Assembly (NCBI GenBank): GCA_942492555.1
Contig: CALOEX010000014.1
Span: forward strand, 1-64,000
Length of the DNA stretch: 64,000 nucleotides
Origin: JBCCVH01 sp942492555
Lineage (GTDB): Bacteria > Bacteroidota > Bacteroidia > Cytophagales > Amoebophilaceae
Direction: 5' to 3'
The notes under the pieces are model-generated. The model worked only from the letters and a program-made list of their open reading frames with translations. It was not told the DNA's origin and did no database searches. Numbering within the stretch: position 1 is the first letter of the stretch; every line of letters starts with the position of its first letter. The position numbers and the translations under genes are program-made. Below are positions 45,201 through 56,300 of the stretch, piece by piece.

Positions 45201-45704
45201 GGTTATTAAACTACCTATTGCAAAAATAAAAATTAGTGTATCATGACTTTGTTTTTCTTGTGATAATCCTAACATGTTGCTAATTCCTGCTAAAGAGACT
45301 AGCTGCCCTGCCATAACTCCAAAAGAAAAAATAGTCATGACCAATAGTGTATAAAAGCATCCAAACTTGCCATACATGGTATGCATCACATCCGCAAGTG
45401 TGCGTTCTTTTTTAAATGCCAATAATTTGGGAAAAACAAATAGTCCCAAAAACAAAGCGCAAAAAGCAAGAATAAAAGGCTTTATGATATTAATCATACC
45501 TCTATCACATAGAATTGACAACTCAACACTCCTCACTTCAAAAAGCGTAGCCACCAACGTAGCAATCATCACCCCACCACCCAAACTTCTATTGGCAAGG
45601 GCATAATCATCCATGGTTTTTATCTTTCTGATAGACATGAGGCCAACAACGAGATTGGCAAGTAGAAAAAGAGAAACCAGTATGATATTGAGCTGTATAT
45701 CCAT
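42204..45704 (-). CDS. Na+/solute symporter - kinase-like - (p)ppGpp hydrolase fusion, copy A
   Basis: 1166 residues. 1-490: sodium:solute symporter (SSF) domain, about 12 helices, with conserved ALANRSLGGG, GGVRSVAKTDVLQFLV and the sodium-site helix MMSTMDSFLNALA. 490-545: amphipathic linker ending HPIRW. 545-700: second membrane module, about six helices. 700-950: coiled coil and a degenerate histidine-kinase-like region (IANAV as a relic N-box, no glycine boxes). 985-1166: complete RelA/SpoT HD hydrolase with RRKSGEPYYFHPMEVA, HDTVED (1045-1050) and DRLHNMRT (1111-1118). No synthetase or TGS domain. I infer a transporter-like sensor whose output is (p)ppGpp breakdown. Its C-terminus ends ILNSTP, unlike ILKNEK in the other copies. 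It is the last of four tandem copies in the direction of transcription. Confidence 0.85.
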   Translation of the reverse strand: MDIQLNIILVSLFLLANLVVGLMSIRKIKTMDDYALANRSLGGGVMIATLVATLFEVRSVELSILCDRGMINIIKPFILAFCALFLGLFVFPKLLAFKKERTLADVMHTMYGKFGCFYTLLVMTIFSFGVMAGQLVSLAGISNMLGLSQEKQSHDTLIFIFAIGSLITLYTCLGGVRSVAKTDVLQFLVIVLGIIGFFIAVTWDKGFSQIWHIAKIVEPKRVHVLTVPDLLKNFLISFILYGFPTLMIAPPVIQRVLMTSKRKHVQSMFTSFSFVYLLLALLVTLASLNIFRLEDYKKYIGQNQYTTPITTYITKICSYPFGQVSFLLAIIAIMMSTMDSFLNALAIMWVNDVLMPLKKNKKFKPITWVRSVSLIFGFLATIGSLILYTQNIYFSHVINYTVLIISSISIPFLMGLVGLKPSSKALQASILAFWSAFFVFFILYFTFPKVENFINFIHKNVLRLGTKKGTYIYTTISIWPFAMLAHILTFFGVHLWENKAFVWIDRETENWQESSRHTLGSYFQWLRHPIRWCLQKEKTYGIRHFATSLFTMVYFFIPFTLGEAQGFSKAVSILRVIPIVLCFPMMVREHWHKRLEKHFSLFYYPFMSYAWVFVNTLSLCLIPQEGTSLWHFALSILFLGMMIDWRSFVVLELVGVTLAWITQWIITGTFMPDFGANGGFPLLLSIALPCIALATFKRHNDQQTIVAQKELKKIQEAKNMMLLSYEDSHKQVYETLHKNSSMMTLLAKVSAELQTMEGMKDNVRIIKGAMGHFFHVGNQSQEYLDLTIKETTLNKVLDEARSMLINQGFDIEHVKIHIPQSKTTLSCDLLCTARLIANAVWVTYEQLKPQDTYGDAPIHLFIDEAWLDYDLKPPYEKKPEKSLRITCTTADPATCTLAEDQSYKPYAEDQQIELLDHICLLENKRITKAQYGHIEIQKEAFTLTQTYVLPLDLLSLKPKMTKFATEDLRNVTQIEAPEDKIFLKAIADKKMNLDYIGFALKVAKHCHADQRRKSGEPYYFHPMEVATILLQYTTDEDVIVAALLHDTVEDSGYSPPQMFAMFNEQVMDIVVQVSHLYNKVERPRMKLEKKETLKRLLATGNSNSLLVKLIDRLHNMRTIGAKEPEKQIHIAKETIKIFIPVAQELNLQPVADELHKLCKAILNSTP

Positions 45705-45920
45705 ATATTCGTGTATTTAACTATAGTAGATCACAATCTACGATTTTTATTGGATAAATTGGTTTTATCTCTGCTTATAGTGTTGAGGGAATTTCTTATT
45801 TTTGCTAGAAGCAGTTTTTTTTATTCTTTTTTTGGATAGGGTAGGGAAAAAGTTGGTTGATGTAAAAATGTAACATGTATGATAGAGAGGTGGTGTTTTT
45901 GCTACGGGTGTGTTGTCAAG
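45705..45920 (-). repeat. 216-bp spacer repeat 1 of the tandem array
   Basis: Intergenic DNA between copies B and A, apparently identical to 49436-49651 and 53171-53386. Near the downstream start codon is a hairpin GTAGAT-CACA-ATCTAC (45726-45741 here; 49457-49472 and 53192-53207 in the others), a candidate operator or leader element. No such spacer precedes copy D, where the hairpin is disrupted. No gene. Confidence 0.85.
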
Positions 45921-48900
45921 CTACTTTTCATTTTTCAAAATTGCTTTACAAAGTTTGTGCAATTCATCTGCGACGGGTTGGAGGTTTAGCTCTTGTGCGA
46001 TAGGTATGAAGATTTTTATGGTTTCTTTGGCGATATGTATTTGTTTTTCTGGTTCTTTGGCACCTATGGTACGCATGTTGTGCAGTCTATCGATGAGTTT
46101 GACCAATAGTGAATTGCTATTTCCTGTTGCTAGTAAACGATTTAAGGTTTCTTTTTTTTCGAGCTTCATTCTTGGGCGTTCTACCTTGTTGTATAAATGG
46201 CTTACTTGCACGACAATATCCATGACTTGTTCATTAAACATGGCAAACATCTGTGGGGGGCTGTACCCACTGTCTTCTACCGTATCATGCAAAAGGGCGG
46301 CGACAATGACGTCTTCATCCGTGGTGTATTGCAGTAGGATAGTAGCCACTTCCATGGGATGAAAATAGTAGGGTTCACCGGATTTTCTGCGTTGGTCTGC
46401 ATGGCAGTGTTTGGCAACTTTTAAAGCGAAGCCAATGTAGTCGAGATTCATTTTTTTGTCTGCTATTGCCTTTAAAAATATTTTGTCTTCAGGGGCTTCT
46501 ATTTGTGTGACGTTTCGTAGGTCCTCCGTGGCAAATTTTGTCATTTTGGGCTTGAGTGATAGCAAATCTAGAGGCAACACATAGGTTTGGGTGAGGGTGA
46601 GCGCTTCTTTTTGAATCTCTATATGGCCATATTGTGCTTTGGTGATGCGTTTGTTTTCTAGCAGGCAGATATGATCGAGCAGTTCTATCTGTTGATCTTC
46701 GGCATAGGGCTTGTAGCTTTGGTCTTCTGCTAAAGTACATGTAGCAGGGTCTGCTGTTGTGCAGGTGATGCGCAAGCTTTTTTCTGGTTTTTTTTCATAG
46801 GGTGGTTTGAGGTCATAATCTAACCAGGCTTCGTCTATAAAGAGATGTATGGGGGCGTCACCATAGGTGTCTTGGGGTTTGAGTTGCTCATATGTTACCC
46901 AGACTGCATTGGCAATGAGCCGTGCGGTGCAGAGCAGATCGCGGTACTTAGGGTGGTCTTGCTTTGAGGAATATGGATTTTTACATGTTCGATGTCGAAT
47001 CCTTGGTTGATGAGCATGGAGCGTGCTTCGTCTAGGACTTTATTTAAAGTGGTTTCTTTGATTGTAAGATCTAGGTATTCTTGGGATTGGTTTCCTACAT
47101 GGAAGAAGTGGCCCATGGCTCCTTTGATGATGCGTACATTGTCTTTCATGCCTTCCATGGTTTGTAACTCTGCGGATACTTTGGCAAGGAGGGTCATCAT
47201 GCTGCTGTTTTTGTGGAGGGTTTCATAAACTTGTTTGTGGCTGTCTTCATAGGAGAGCAACATCATGTTTTTGGCTTCTTGGATTTTCTTGAGTTCTTTT
47301 TGTGCTACGATTGTTTGTTGGTCGTTGTGACGTTTAAAGGTAGCCAAAGCAATGCAGGGTAATGCAATGCTCAAAAGCAGAGGGAAGCCACCATTTGCAC
47401 CAAAATCAGGCATGAAAGTACCTGTAATGATCCATTGTGTGATCCAAGCCAATGTAACACCAACCAGTTCAAGTACAACGAAGGATCGCCAGTCTATCAT
47501 GAGGCCTAAAGCAAAGATCCCTATGGCTAAATGCCACAGACTAGTCCCCTCTTGGGGTATGAGACAGAGGCTTAGGGTATTGACGAACACCCAGGCATAA
47601 GACATGAAGGGGTAATAAAAAAGGCTAAAGTGTTTTTCTAGGCGTTTGTGCCAATGCTCACGTACCATCATGGGAAAACAGAGGACAATGGGGATGACAC
47701 GGAGTATGCTGACTGCTTTTGAAAATCCTTGGGCTTCTCCTAACGTAAAGGGTATAAAGAAGTAGACCATGGTAAACAGGCTTGTGGAAAAGTGGCGAAT
47801 GCCATAGGTCTTTTCTTTTTGCAAACACCAGCGGATGGGATGACGCAACCATTGGAAGTAACTGCCTAAAGTATGGCGGGAGCTTTCTTGCCAATTTTCT
47901 GTCTCTCTATCTATCCATACAAAGGCTTTGTTTTCCCATAGGTGTACACCAAAGAAGGTGAGGATATGGGCGAGCATGGCGAAGGGCCAAATATTGCGTA
48001 TAATATAAATGTACGCTCCTTTTTTTGTACCCCCTCCATGAAAAATGGTTTTACCAACTTCATCTACAAAATTTTTAACAGCAACAACATTGTTTATATA
48101 AAGAAAAAAGAGCGTCAATAACAGACTCCAAAAAGCAACCAAACTGGCTTTCAATGCTTTAGAGGAGGGCTTAAGCCCTAACAAACCCATTAAAAAGGGG
48201 ATTGTTATGCTGGAGACAATAAGAACTGTGTTATTGATTACATGAGCAAAATGCACCTCTAGCTTATAACAGATTATGCTTGTTATGATGGAGGTAATAC
48301 CAAAAACAAAAGAGGTCAAACGCACCCATTGAACGGATTTAAATTTTTTCTTTTTTTTCAAAGGCGTGAACACATCATTGACCCACATAATGGCTAGTGC
48401 GTTTAGGAAAGAATCTATGGTAGACATGATAATAGCAACAATGGCTAGCAACACGAAGACTTTACCCCAGTCAGATTCACATATTTCTTTTATATAAGTA
48501 GAAGTGGATGTGGTGTATTGCCCTTCACTAATATAGTTACCATAGACACTTTGGGGCAATGTAAAGAGCTTTAAAGAGGCAAGGGTTACCAATATGCACA
48601 AAAGAGGATAGACAAAAGCAAAAAAGGTAAACATACTTTGTACGTTTTTCTTTTTTGTAGTCATCAGGACCCGTTGTACGACTGGTGGTGAAATAATCAA
48701 AGTAGGAAAACCAAAAAAAACAAACCAAATCAATAATTCACCAAACAGATTCTCTTTTTCAAAAAAACAAACACGTTGAGGCTCTGCTCTTTTAACTGTA
48801 TTCCACATTTGCATAAACCCTTTGTCCCAAGTTACTGCAATAAAAAACCCAATAATACCCAATACAATGACCAAAAATTGCAATACATCGGTTTTGGCTA

Positions 48901-49435
48901 CAGCACGTACCCCTCCCAAACACGTATAAAGGGTAATCAAGCCACCTATCAGTGCAATCACAATCAGTGGATCACTGCTGTCTTGAGCAGAAGATAACCC
49001 AATCATCCCATTAAGTCCTACCAAAGCAACCAATTGGCCTGCTATCACACCCAAAGAGAGCAAGCTCATCACCAGTAACGTATAGAAACGACCGAATGTG
49101 CCGTATAGGGTATGCATGACATCCGCAAGTGTGCGTTCTTTTTTAAATGCCAATAATTTAGGAAAGACAAACAATCCCAACAATAAGGTAAAGAGAGCAA
49201 AGATTAGTGGTTTCAATAAATTAATCATACCTTTATCGCAGATAATTGAAAACTCAACACTCTTCACCTCAAAAAGCGTAGCCACCAACGTAGCAATCAT
49301 CACCCCACCACCCAAACTTCTATTGGCAAGGGCATAATCATCCATGGTTTTTATCTTTCTGATAGACATAAGCCCAACAACGAGATTGGCAAATAGAAAA
49401 AGAGAAACCAGTATGATATTGAGCTGTATATCCAT
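45921..49435 (-). pseudogene. SSF - kinase-like - (p)ppGpp hydrolase fusion, copy B, frameshifted
   Basis: Same architecture as copy A. The frame from 49435 covers the symporter, the second membrane module and the start of the kinase-like region, then ends after 846 residues at 46895. The cause is a 2-base gain near 46943 (GATCGCGGTACTTAG here against GATCGCAGCTTAG in copies A and D). The hydrolase domain resumes in another frame (45921-46775, with HDTVED and DRLHNMRT intact) and could only be made by internal initiation. A truncated sensor without its hydrolase might still be produced. The symporter segment differs from the other copies at many positions. Confidence 0.85.
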
Positions 49436-49651
49436 ATATTCGTGTATTTAACTATAGTAGATCACAATCTACGATTTTTATTGGATAAATTGGTTTTATC
49501 TCTGCTTATAGTGTTGAGGGAATTTCTTATTTTTGCTAGAAGCAGTTTTTTTTATTCTTTTTTTGGATAGGGTAGGGAAAAAGTTGGTTGATGTAAAAAT
49601 GTAACATGTATGATAGAGAGGTGGTGTTTTTGCTACGGGTGTGTTGTCAAG
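49436..49651 (-). repeat. 216-bp spacer repeat 2 of the tandem array
   Basis: Between copies C and B; same length and, by eye, same sequence as the spacer at 45705-45920, including the hairpin (49457-49472). Confidence 0.85.
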
Positions 49652-52600
49652 CTACTTTTCATTTTTCAAAATTGCTTTACAAAGTTTGTGCAATTCATCT
49701 GCGACGGGTTGGAGGTTTAGCTCTTGTGCGATAGGTATGAAGATTTTTATGGTTTCTTTGGCGATATGTATTTGTTTTTCTGGTTCTTTGGCACCTATGG
49801 TACGCATGTTGTGCAGTCTATCGATGAGTTTGACCAATAGTGAATTGCTATTTCCTGTTGCTAGTAAACGCTTTAAGGTTTCTTTTTTTTCGAGTTTCAT
49901 TCTTGGGCGTTCTGCCTTGTTGTATAAATGGCTTACTTGCACGACAATATCCATGACTTGTTCATTAAACATGGCAAACATCTGTGGGGGGCTGTACCCA
50001 CTGTCTTCTACCGTATCATGCAAAAGGGCGGCGACAATGACGTCTTCATCCGTGGTGTATTGCAGTAGGATGGTAGCCACTTCCATGGGATGAAAATAGT
50101 AGGGTTCACCCGATTTTCTGCGTTGGTCTGCATGGCAGTGTTTGGCAACTTTTAAAGCGAAGCCAATGTAGTCGAGATTCATTTTTTTGTCTGCTATTGC
50201 CTTTAAAAATATTTTGTCTTCAGGGGCTTCTATTTGTGTGACGTTTCGTAGGTCCTCCGTGGCAAATTTTGTCATTTTTGGCTTGAGTGATAGCAAATCT
50301 AGAGGCAACACATAGGTTTGGGTGAGGGTGAGCGCTTGTTTTTGAATCTCTATATGGCCATATTGTGCTTTGGTGATGCGTTTGTTTTCTAGCAGGCAGA
50401 TATGATCGAGCAGTTCTATCTGTTGATCTTCGGCATAGGGCTTGTAGCTTTGGTCTTCTGCTAAAGTACATGTAGCAGGGTCTGCTGTTGTGCAGGTGAT
50501 GCGCAAGCTTTTTTCTGGTTTTTTTTCATAGGGTGGTTTGAGGTCATAATCTAACCAGGCTTCGTCTATAAAGAGATGTATGGGGGCGTCACCATAGGTG
50601 TCTTGGGGTTTGAGTTGCTCATATGTTACCCAGACTGCATTGGCAATGAGCCGTGCGGTGCAGAGCAGATCGTGACTTAGGGTGGTCTTGCTTTGGGGAA
50701 TATGGATTTTTACATGTTCGATGTCGAATCCTTGGTTGATGAGCATGGAGCGTGCTTCGTCTAGGACTTTATTTAAAGTGGTTTCTTTGATTGTAAGATC
50801 TAGGTATTCTTGGGATTGGTTTCCTACATGGAAGAAGTGGCCCATGGCTCCTTTGATGATGCGTACATCATCTTGGGTATCTTCCATGGTTTTCAAATGT
50901 GCTACTACTTTGGCAAGTAGGCTCATCATGCTGCTGTTTTTGTGGAGGGTTTCGTAAACTTGTTTGTGGCTGTCTTCATAGGAGAGCAACATCATGTTTT
51001 TGGCTTCTTGGATTTTCTTGAGTTCTTTTTGTGCTACGATTGTTTGTTGGTCGCTGTGACGTTTAAAGGTAGCCAAAGCAATGCAGGGTAATGCAATGCT
51101 CAAAAGCAGAGGGAAGCCACCATTTGCACCAAAATCAGGCATGAAAGTACCTGTAATGATCCATTGTGTGATCCAAGCCAATGTAACACCAACCAGTTCA
51201 AGTACAACGAAGGATCGCCAGTCTATCATAAGTCCTAAAGCAAAGATCCCTATGGCTAAATGCCACAGACTAGTCCCCTCTTGGGGTATGAGACAGAGGC
51301 TTAGGGTATTGACGAACACCCAGGCATAAGACATGAAGGGGTAATAAAAAAGGCTAAAGTGTTTTTCTAGGCGTTTGTGCCAATGCTCACGTACCATCAT
51401 GGGAAAACAGAGGACAATGGGGATGACACGGAGTATGCTGACTGCTTTTGAAAATCCTTGGGCTTCTCCTAACGTAAAGGGTATAAAGAAGTAGACCATG
51501 GTAAACAGGCTTGTGGAAAAGTGGCGAATGCCATAGGTCTTTTCTTTTTGCAAACACCAGCGGATGGGATGACGCAACCATTGGAAGTAACTGCCTAAAG
51601 TATGGCGGGAGCTTTCTTGCCAATTTTCTGTCTCTCTATCTATCCATACAAAGGCTTTGTTTTCCCATAGGTGTACACCAAAGAAGGTGAGGATATGGGC
51701 GAGCATGGCAAGAGGCCAGATATTCTGTATGATAACAACATACGCTCCTGCTGTTTTACCGAAGCTATCGGCACTAAACATGATTATACCAATCTCATTT
51801 ACAAAATTTTTAACAGCAACAACATTGCTTATAGTTAGAACAAAGAGCGTCAATAACACACTCCAAAAAGCAACTAAACTGGCTTTCAATGCTTTAGAGG
51901 AGGACTTAAGCCCTAACAAACCCATTAAAAAGGGGATTGTTATGCTGGAGACAACGAACATTGTGTTAGCGATTACATGACTAAAACGCACCTCTAGCTT
52001 ATAACAGAGTATGCTTGTTACAATAGCAATAACACCAAAAATGAGCGAAACCCAACGCACCCATTGAATGGATTTAAATTTTTTCTTTTTTTTCAAAGGC
52101 ATGAGTACATCATTGACCCACATAATGGCTAACGCATTTAAAAAGGAATCCATGGTAGACATGATAATGGCAACAATGGCTAGCAAAATGCAGACTTGGC
52201 CCCAGTTGGATTCACAAATTTTTTCTATATAAGCAGATGTAGGGGTGTTGTAACTAGCTTGTCCAAGATACTGTTCATAGACACTTTGGGGCAATGTAAA
52301 GAGCTTTAAAGAGGCAAGGGTTACCAATATGCACAAAAGAGGATAGACAAAAGCAAACGAGGTAAACATTTTTTGTACATCTTTCCTTTTTTTGATCATC
52401 AGTACACGTTGTACAACAGGTGGAGCAATCATCAAAGTAGGAAAACCATAGTAAATAAACCAGCGAAATATAAGTCCTAAAAGATTTTTATCTTCAAGAA
52501 ATTGCACACGTTTAGGCTCTACTCTTTTGACTGTATTCCACATTTGCATAAACCCTTTGTCCCAAGTTACTGCAATAAAAAAACCAATAATGCCCAATAC

Positions 52601-53170
52601 AATGACCAAAAATTGCAAGACATCGGTTTTGGCTACAGCGCGTACTCCTCCAAAACACGTATAAAGGGTAATCAAGCCACCTATCAGTGCAATGACAATC
52701 AGTGGATCACTGCTGTCTTGAGCAGAAGATAACCCAATCATCCCATTAAGTCCTACCAAAGCAACCAATTGGCCTGCTATCACACCCAAAGAGAGCAAGC
52801 TCATCACCAGTAACGCATAAAAACGACCGAATGTGCCGTATAGGGTATGCATCACATCAGCAAATGTACGTTCTTTTTTAAATGCCAATAATTTAGGAAA
52901 GACAAACAATCCCAACAATAAGGTAAAGAGAGTAAAGATAAGAGGTTTGAATAGATGAATCACTCCTCTGTTACATACAATCGAAAACTCAACTATCAAT
53001 ATTTCAAAAAGCGTAGCCACCAACGTAGCAATCATCACCCCACCACCCAAACTTCTATTGGCAAGGGCATAATCGTCCATGGTTTTTATCTTTTTGACGG
53101 CCATAAGCCCAACAACGAGATTGGCAAGTAGAAAAAGAGAAACCAGTATGATATTGAGCTGTATATCCAT
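49652..53170 (-). CDS. Na+/solute symporter - kinase-like - (p)ppGpp hydrolase fusion, copy C
   Basis: 1172 residues, intact, with the same domain order as copy A. It shares the GIFALGLMIDW variant in the second membrane module with copy B and the VVAHLKTMEDTQDDVRIIKG variant in the coiled coil with copy D, while A and B have SAELQTMEGMKDNVRIIKG. Such mosaic sharing points to gene conversion between copies. The segment just before the linker (about 455-475, IGIIMFSADSFGKTAGAYVV) is unique to this copy. The HD hydrolase motifs are intact. Its start is MDIQLNIILVSLFLLANLVV with VKKIKT in place of IRKIKT. Confidence 0.85.
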   Translation of the reverse strand: MDIQLNIILVSLFLLANLVVGLMAVKKIKTMDDYALANRSLGGGVMIATLVATLFEILIVEFSIVCNRGVIHLFKPLIFTLFTLLLGLFVFPKLLAFKKERTFADVMHTLYGTFGRFYALLVMSLLSLGVIAGQLVALVGLNGMIGLSSAQDSSDPLIVIALIGGLITLYTCFGGVRAVAKTDVLQFLVIVLGIIGFFIAVTWDKGFMQMWNTVKRVEPKRVQFLEDKNLLGLIFRWFIYYGFPTLMIAPPVVQRVLMIKKRKDVQKMFTSFAFVYPLLCILVTLASLKLFTLPQSVYEQYLGQASYNTPTSAYIEKICESNWGQVCILLAIVAIIMSTMDSFLNALAIMWVNDVLMPLKKKKKFKSIQWVRWVSLIFGVIAIVTSILCYKLEVRFSHVIANTMFVVSSITIPFLMGLLGLKSSSKALKASLVAFWSVLLTLFVLTISNVVAVKNFVNEIGIIMFSADSFGKTAGAYVVIIQNIWPLAMLAHILTFFGVHLWENKAFVWIDRETENWQESSRHTLGSYFQWLRHPIRWCLQKEKTYGIRHFSTSLFTMVYFFIPFTLGEAQGFSKAVSILRVIPIVLCFPMMVREHWHKRLEKHFSLFYYPFMSYAWVFVNTLSLCLIPQEGTSLWHLAIGIFALGLMIDWRSFVVLELVGVTLAWITQWIITGTFMPDFGANGGFPLLLSIALPCIALATFKRHSDQQTIVAQKELKKIQEAKNMMLLSYEDSHKQVYETLHKNSSMMSLLAKVVAHLKTMEDTQDDVRIIKGAMGHFFHVGNQSQEYLDLTIKETTLNKVLDEARSMLINQGFDIEHVKIHIPQSKTTLSHDLLCTARLIANAVWVTYEQLKPQDTYGDAPIHLFIDEAWLDYDLKPPYEKKPEKSLRITCTTADPATCTLAEDQSYKPYAEDQQIELLDHICLLENKRITKAQYGHIEIQKQALTLTQTYVLPLDLLSLKPKMTKFATEDLRNVTQIEAPEDKIFLKAIADKKMNLDYIGFALKVAKHCHADQRRKSGEPYYFHPMEVATILLQYTTDEDVIVAALLHDTVEDSGYSPPQMFAMFNEQVMDIVVQVSHLYNKAERPRMKLEKKETLKRLLATGNSNSLLVKLIDRLHNMRTIGAKEPEKQIHIAKETIKIFIPIAQELNLQPVADELHKLCKAILKNEK

Positions 53171-53386
53171 ATATTCGTGTATTTAACTATAGTAGATCAC
53201 AATCTACGATTTTTATTGGATAAATTGGTTTTATCTCTGCTTATAGTGTTGAGGGAATTTCTTATTTTTGCTAGAAGCAGTTTTTTTTATTCTTTTTTTG
53301 GATAGGGTAGGGAAAAAGTTGGTTGATGTAAAAATGTAACATGTATGATAGAGAGGTGGTGTTTTTGCTACGGGTGTGTTGTCAAG
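53171..53386 (-). repeat. 216-bp spacer repeat 3 of the tandem array
   Basis: Between copies D and C; same length and sequence by eye as the other two spacers, including the hairpin (53192-53207). Confidence 0.85.
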
Positions 53387-56300
53387 CTACTTTTCATTTT
53401 TCAAAATTGCTTTACAAAGTTTGTGCAATTCATCTGCGACGGGTTGGAGGTTTAGCTCTTGTGCGACAGGTATGAAGATTTTTATGGTTTCTTTGGCGAT
53501 ATGTATTTGTTTTTCTGGTTCTTTGGCACCTATGGTACGCATGTTGTGCAGTCTATCGATGAGTTTGACCAATAGTGAATTGCTATTTCCTGTTGCTAGT
53601 AAACGCTTTAAGGTTTCTTTTTTTTCGAGCTTCATTCTTGGGCGTTCTGCCTTGTTGTATAAATGGCTTACTTGCACGACAATATCCATGACTTGTTCAT
53701 TAAACATGGCAAACATCTGTGGGGGGCTGTACCCACTGTCTTCTACCGTATCATGCAAAAGGGCGGCGACAATGACGTCTTCATCCGTGGTGTATTGCAG
53801 TAGGATGGTAGCCACTTCCATGGGATGAAAATAGTAGGGTTCACCCGATTTTCTGCGTTGGTCTGCATGGCAGTGTTTGGCAACTTTTAAAGCGAAGCCA
53901 ATGTAGTCGAGATTCATTTTTTTGTCTGCTATTGCCTTTAAAAATATTTTGTCTTCAGGGGCTTCTATTTGTGTGACGTTTCGTAGGTCCTCCGTGGCAA
54001 ATTTTGTCATTTTGGGCTTGAGTGATAGCAAATCTAGAGGCAACACATAGGTTTGGGTGAGGGTGAGCGCTTGTTTTTGAATCTCTATATGGCCATATTG
54101 TGCTTTGGTGATGCGTTTGTTTTCTAGCAGGCAGATATGATCGAGCAGTTCTATCTGTTGATCTTCGGCATAGGGCTTGTAGCTTTGGTCTTCTGCTAAA
54201 GCACATGTGGCAGGGTCTGCTGTTGTGCAGGTGATGCGCAAGCTTTTTTCTGGTTTTTTTTCATAGGGTGGTTTGAGGTCATAATCTAACCAGGCTTCGT
54301 CTATAAAGAGATGTATGGGGGCGTCACCATAGGTGTCTTGGGGTTTGAGTTGCTCATATGTTACCCAGACTGCATTGGCAATGAGCCGTGCGGTGCAGAG
54401 CAGATCGCAGCTTAGGGTGGTCTTGCTTTGAGGAATATGGATTTTTACATGTTCGATGTCGAATCCTTGGTTGATGAGCATGGAGCGTGCTTCGTCTAGG
54501 ACTTTATTTAAAGTGGTTTCTTTGATTGTAAGATCTAGGTATTCTTGGGATTGGTTTCCTACATGGAAGAAGTGGCCCATGGCTCCTTTGATGATGCGTA
54601 CATCATCTTGGGTATCTTCCATGGTTTTCAAATGTGCTACTACTTTGGCAAGGAGGCTCATCATGCTGCTGTTTTTGTGGAGGGTTTCATAAACTTGTTT
54701 GTGGCTGTCTTCATAGGAGAGCAACATCATGTTTTTGGCTTCTTGGATTTTCTTGAGTTCTTTTTGTGCTACGATTGTTTGTTGGTCGTTGTGACGTTTA
54801 AAGGTAGCCAAAGCAATGCAGGGTAATGCAATGCTCAAAAGCAGTGGGAAGCCACCATTTGCACCAAAATCAGGCATGAAAGTACCTGTAATGATCCATT
54901 GTGTGATCCAAGCCAATGTAACACCAACCAGTTCAAGTACAACAAAGGATCGCCAGTCTATCATCATGCCCAAAAAAAGTATACTCAATGCAAAATGCCA
55001 CAAGCTAGTCCCCTCTTGGGGTATGAGACAGAGGCTTAGGGTATTGACGAATACCCAGGCATAAGACATGAAGGGGTAATAAAAAAGGCTAAAGTGTTTT
55101 TCTAGGCGTTTGTGCCAATGCTCACGTACCATCATGGGAAAACAGAGGACAATGGGGATGACACGGAGTATGCTGACTGCTTTTGAAAATCCTTGGGCTT
55201 CTCCTAACGTAAAGGGTATAAAGAAGTAGACCATGGTAAACAGGCTTGTGGAAAAGTGGCGAATGCCATAGGTCTTTTCTTTTTGCAAACACCAGCGGAT
55301 GGGATGACGCAACCATTGGAAGTAACTGCCTAAAGTATGGCGGGAGCTTTCTTGCCAATTTTCTGTCTCTCTATCTATCCATACAAAGGCTTTGTTTTCC
55401 CATAGGTGTACACCAAAGAAGGTGAGGATATGGGCGAGCATGGCAAGAGGCCAGATATTTCGTATAGTGTAAAGGTATGCACCTTCCTTTGTACCTCCTC
55501 CACGAAAAATGGTTTTACCAACCTCATCTACAAAATCTTTAACAGCAACAACATCACTCATATGTAAAACAAAAAGAGTTAATAATATACTCCAAAAAGC
55601 AAATAGACTTGTTTTCAAGGCTTTAGAGGATGGCTTAAGTCCTATCAAACCCATTAAAAATGGGATTGTTATGCTGGAGACAACAATAATGGTGTTATTG
55701 ATTACATGAACAAAATGCACATTGAGTTTATAACAGATTATGCTGGTTATGATGGAGGTAATACCAAAAAGAAAAGAGGTCAAACGCACCCATTGAATGG
55801 GTTTAAACTTTTTCTTTTTTTTCAAAGGCATGAACACATCATTGACCCACATAATGGCTAGTGCATTTAAAAAAGAATCCATCGTCGACATCATAATGGC
55901 AATGATGGCTAGTAAAAAAAAACCTTGCCCCCACATGGGTTTACATATTTTTTCTATGTAGGTAGAAGCAGGGGTGTTGTACTTGGCTTGACCGATATAA
56001 TTACTATAGACACTTTGGGGCAATGTAAAGAGCTTTAAAGAGGCAATGATTACCAATATGCACAAGAGCGGATAAATAAAAGCAAACGAGGTAAACATTT
56101 TTTGTACATCTTTCTTTTTTTTGATCATGAGTACCCGTTGTATAACGGGTGGTGCAATCATCAAAGTAGGAAAACCATAAAAAAGAAACGAGAGTAAAAA
56201 CCGACTGAGAAAATTTTCGTGTTCAAAAAAATGAACACGTTTAGGCTCTACTCTTTTGACTGCATTCCACATTTGCATAAACCCTTCGTCCCAAGTTACT

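Noticed and set aside
45910..53828. Repeated 150-codon plus-strand frames at the ends of the array copies
   Set aside because: Antisense shadows of the HD hydrolase domain, repeated only because the gene is repeated.
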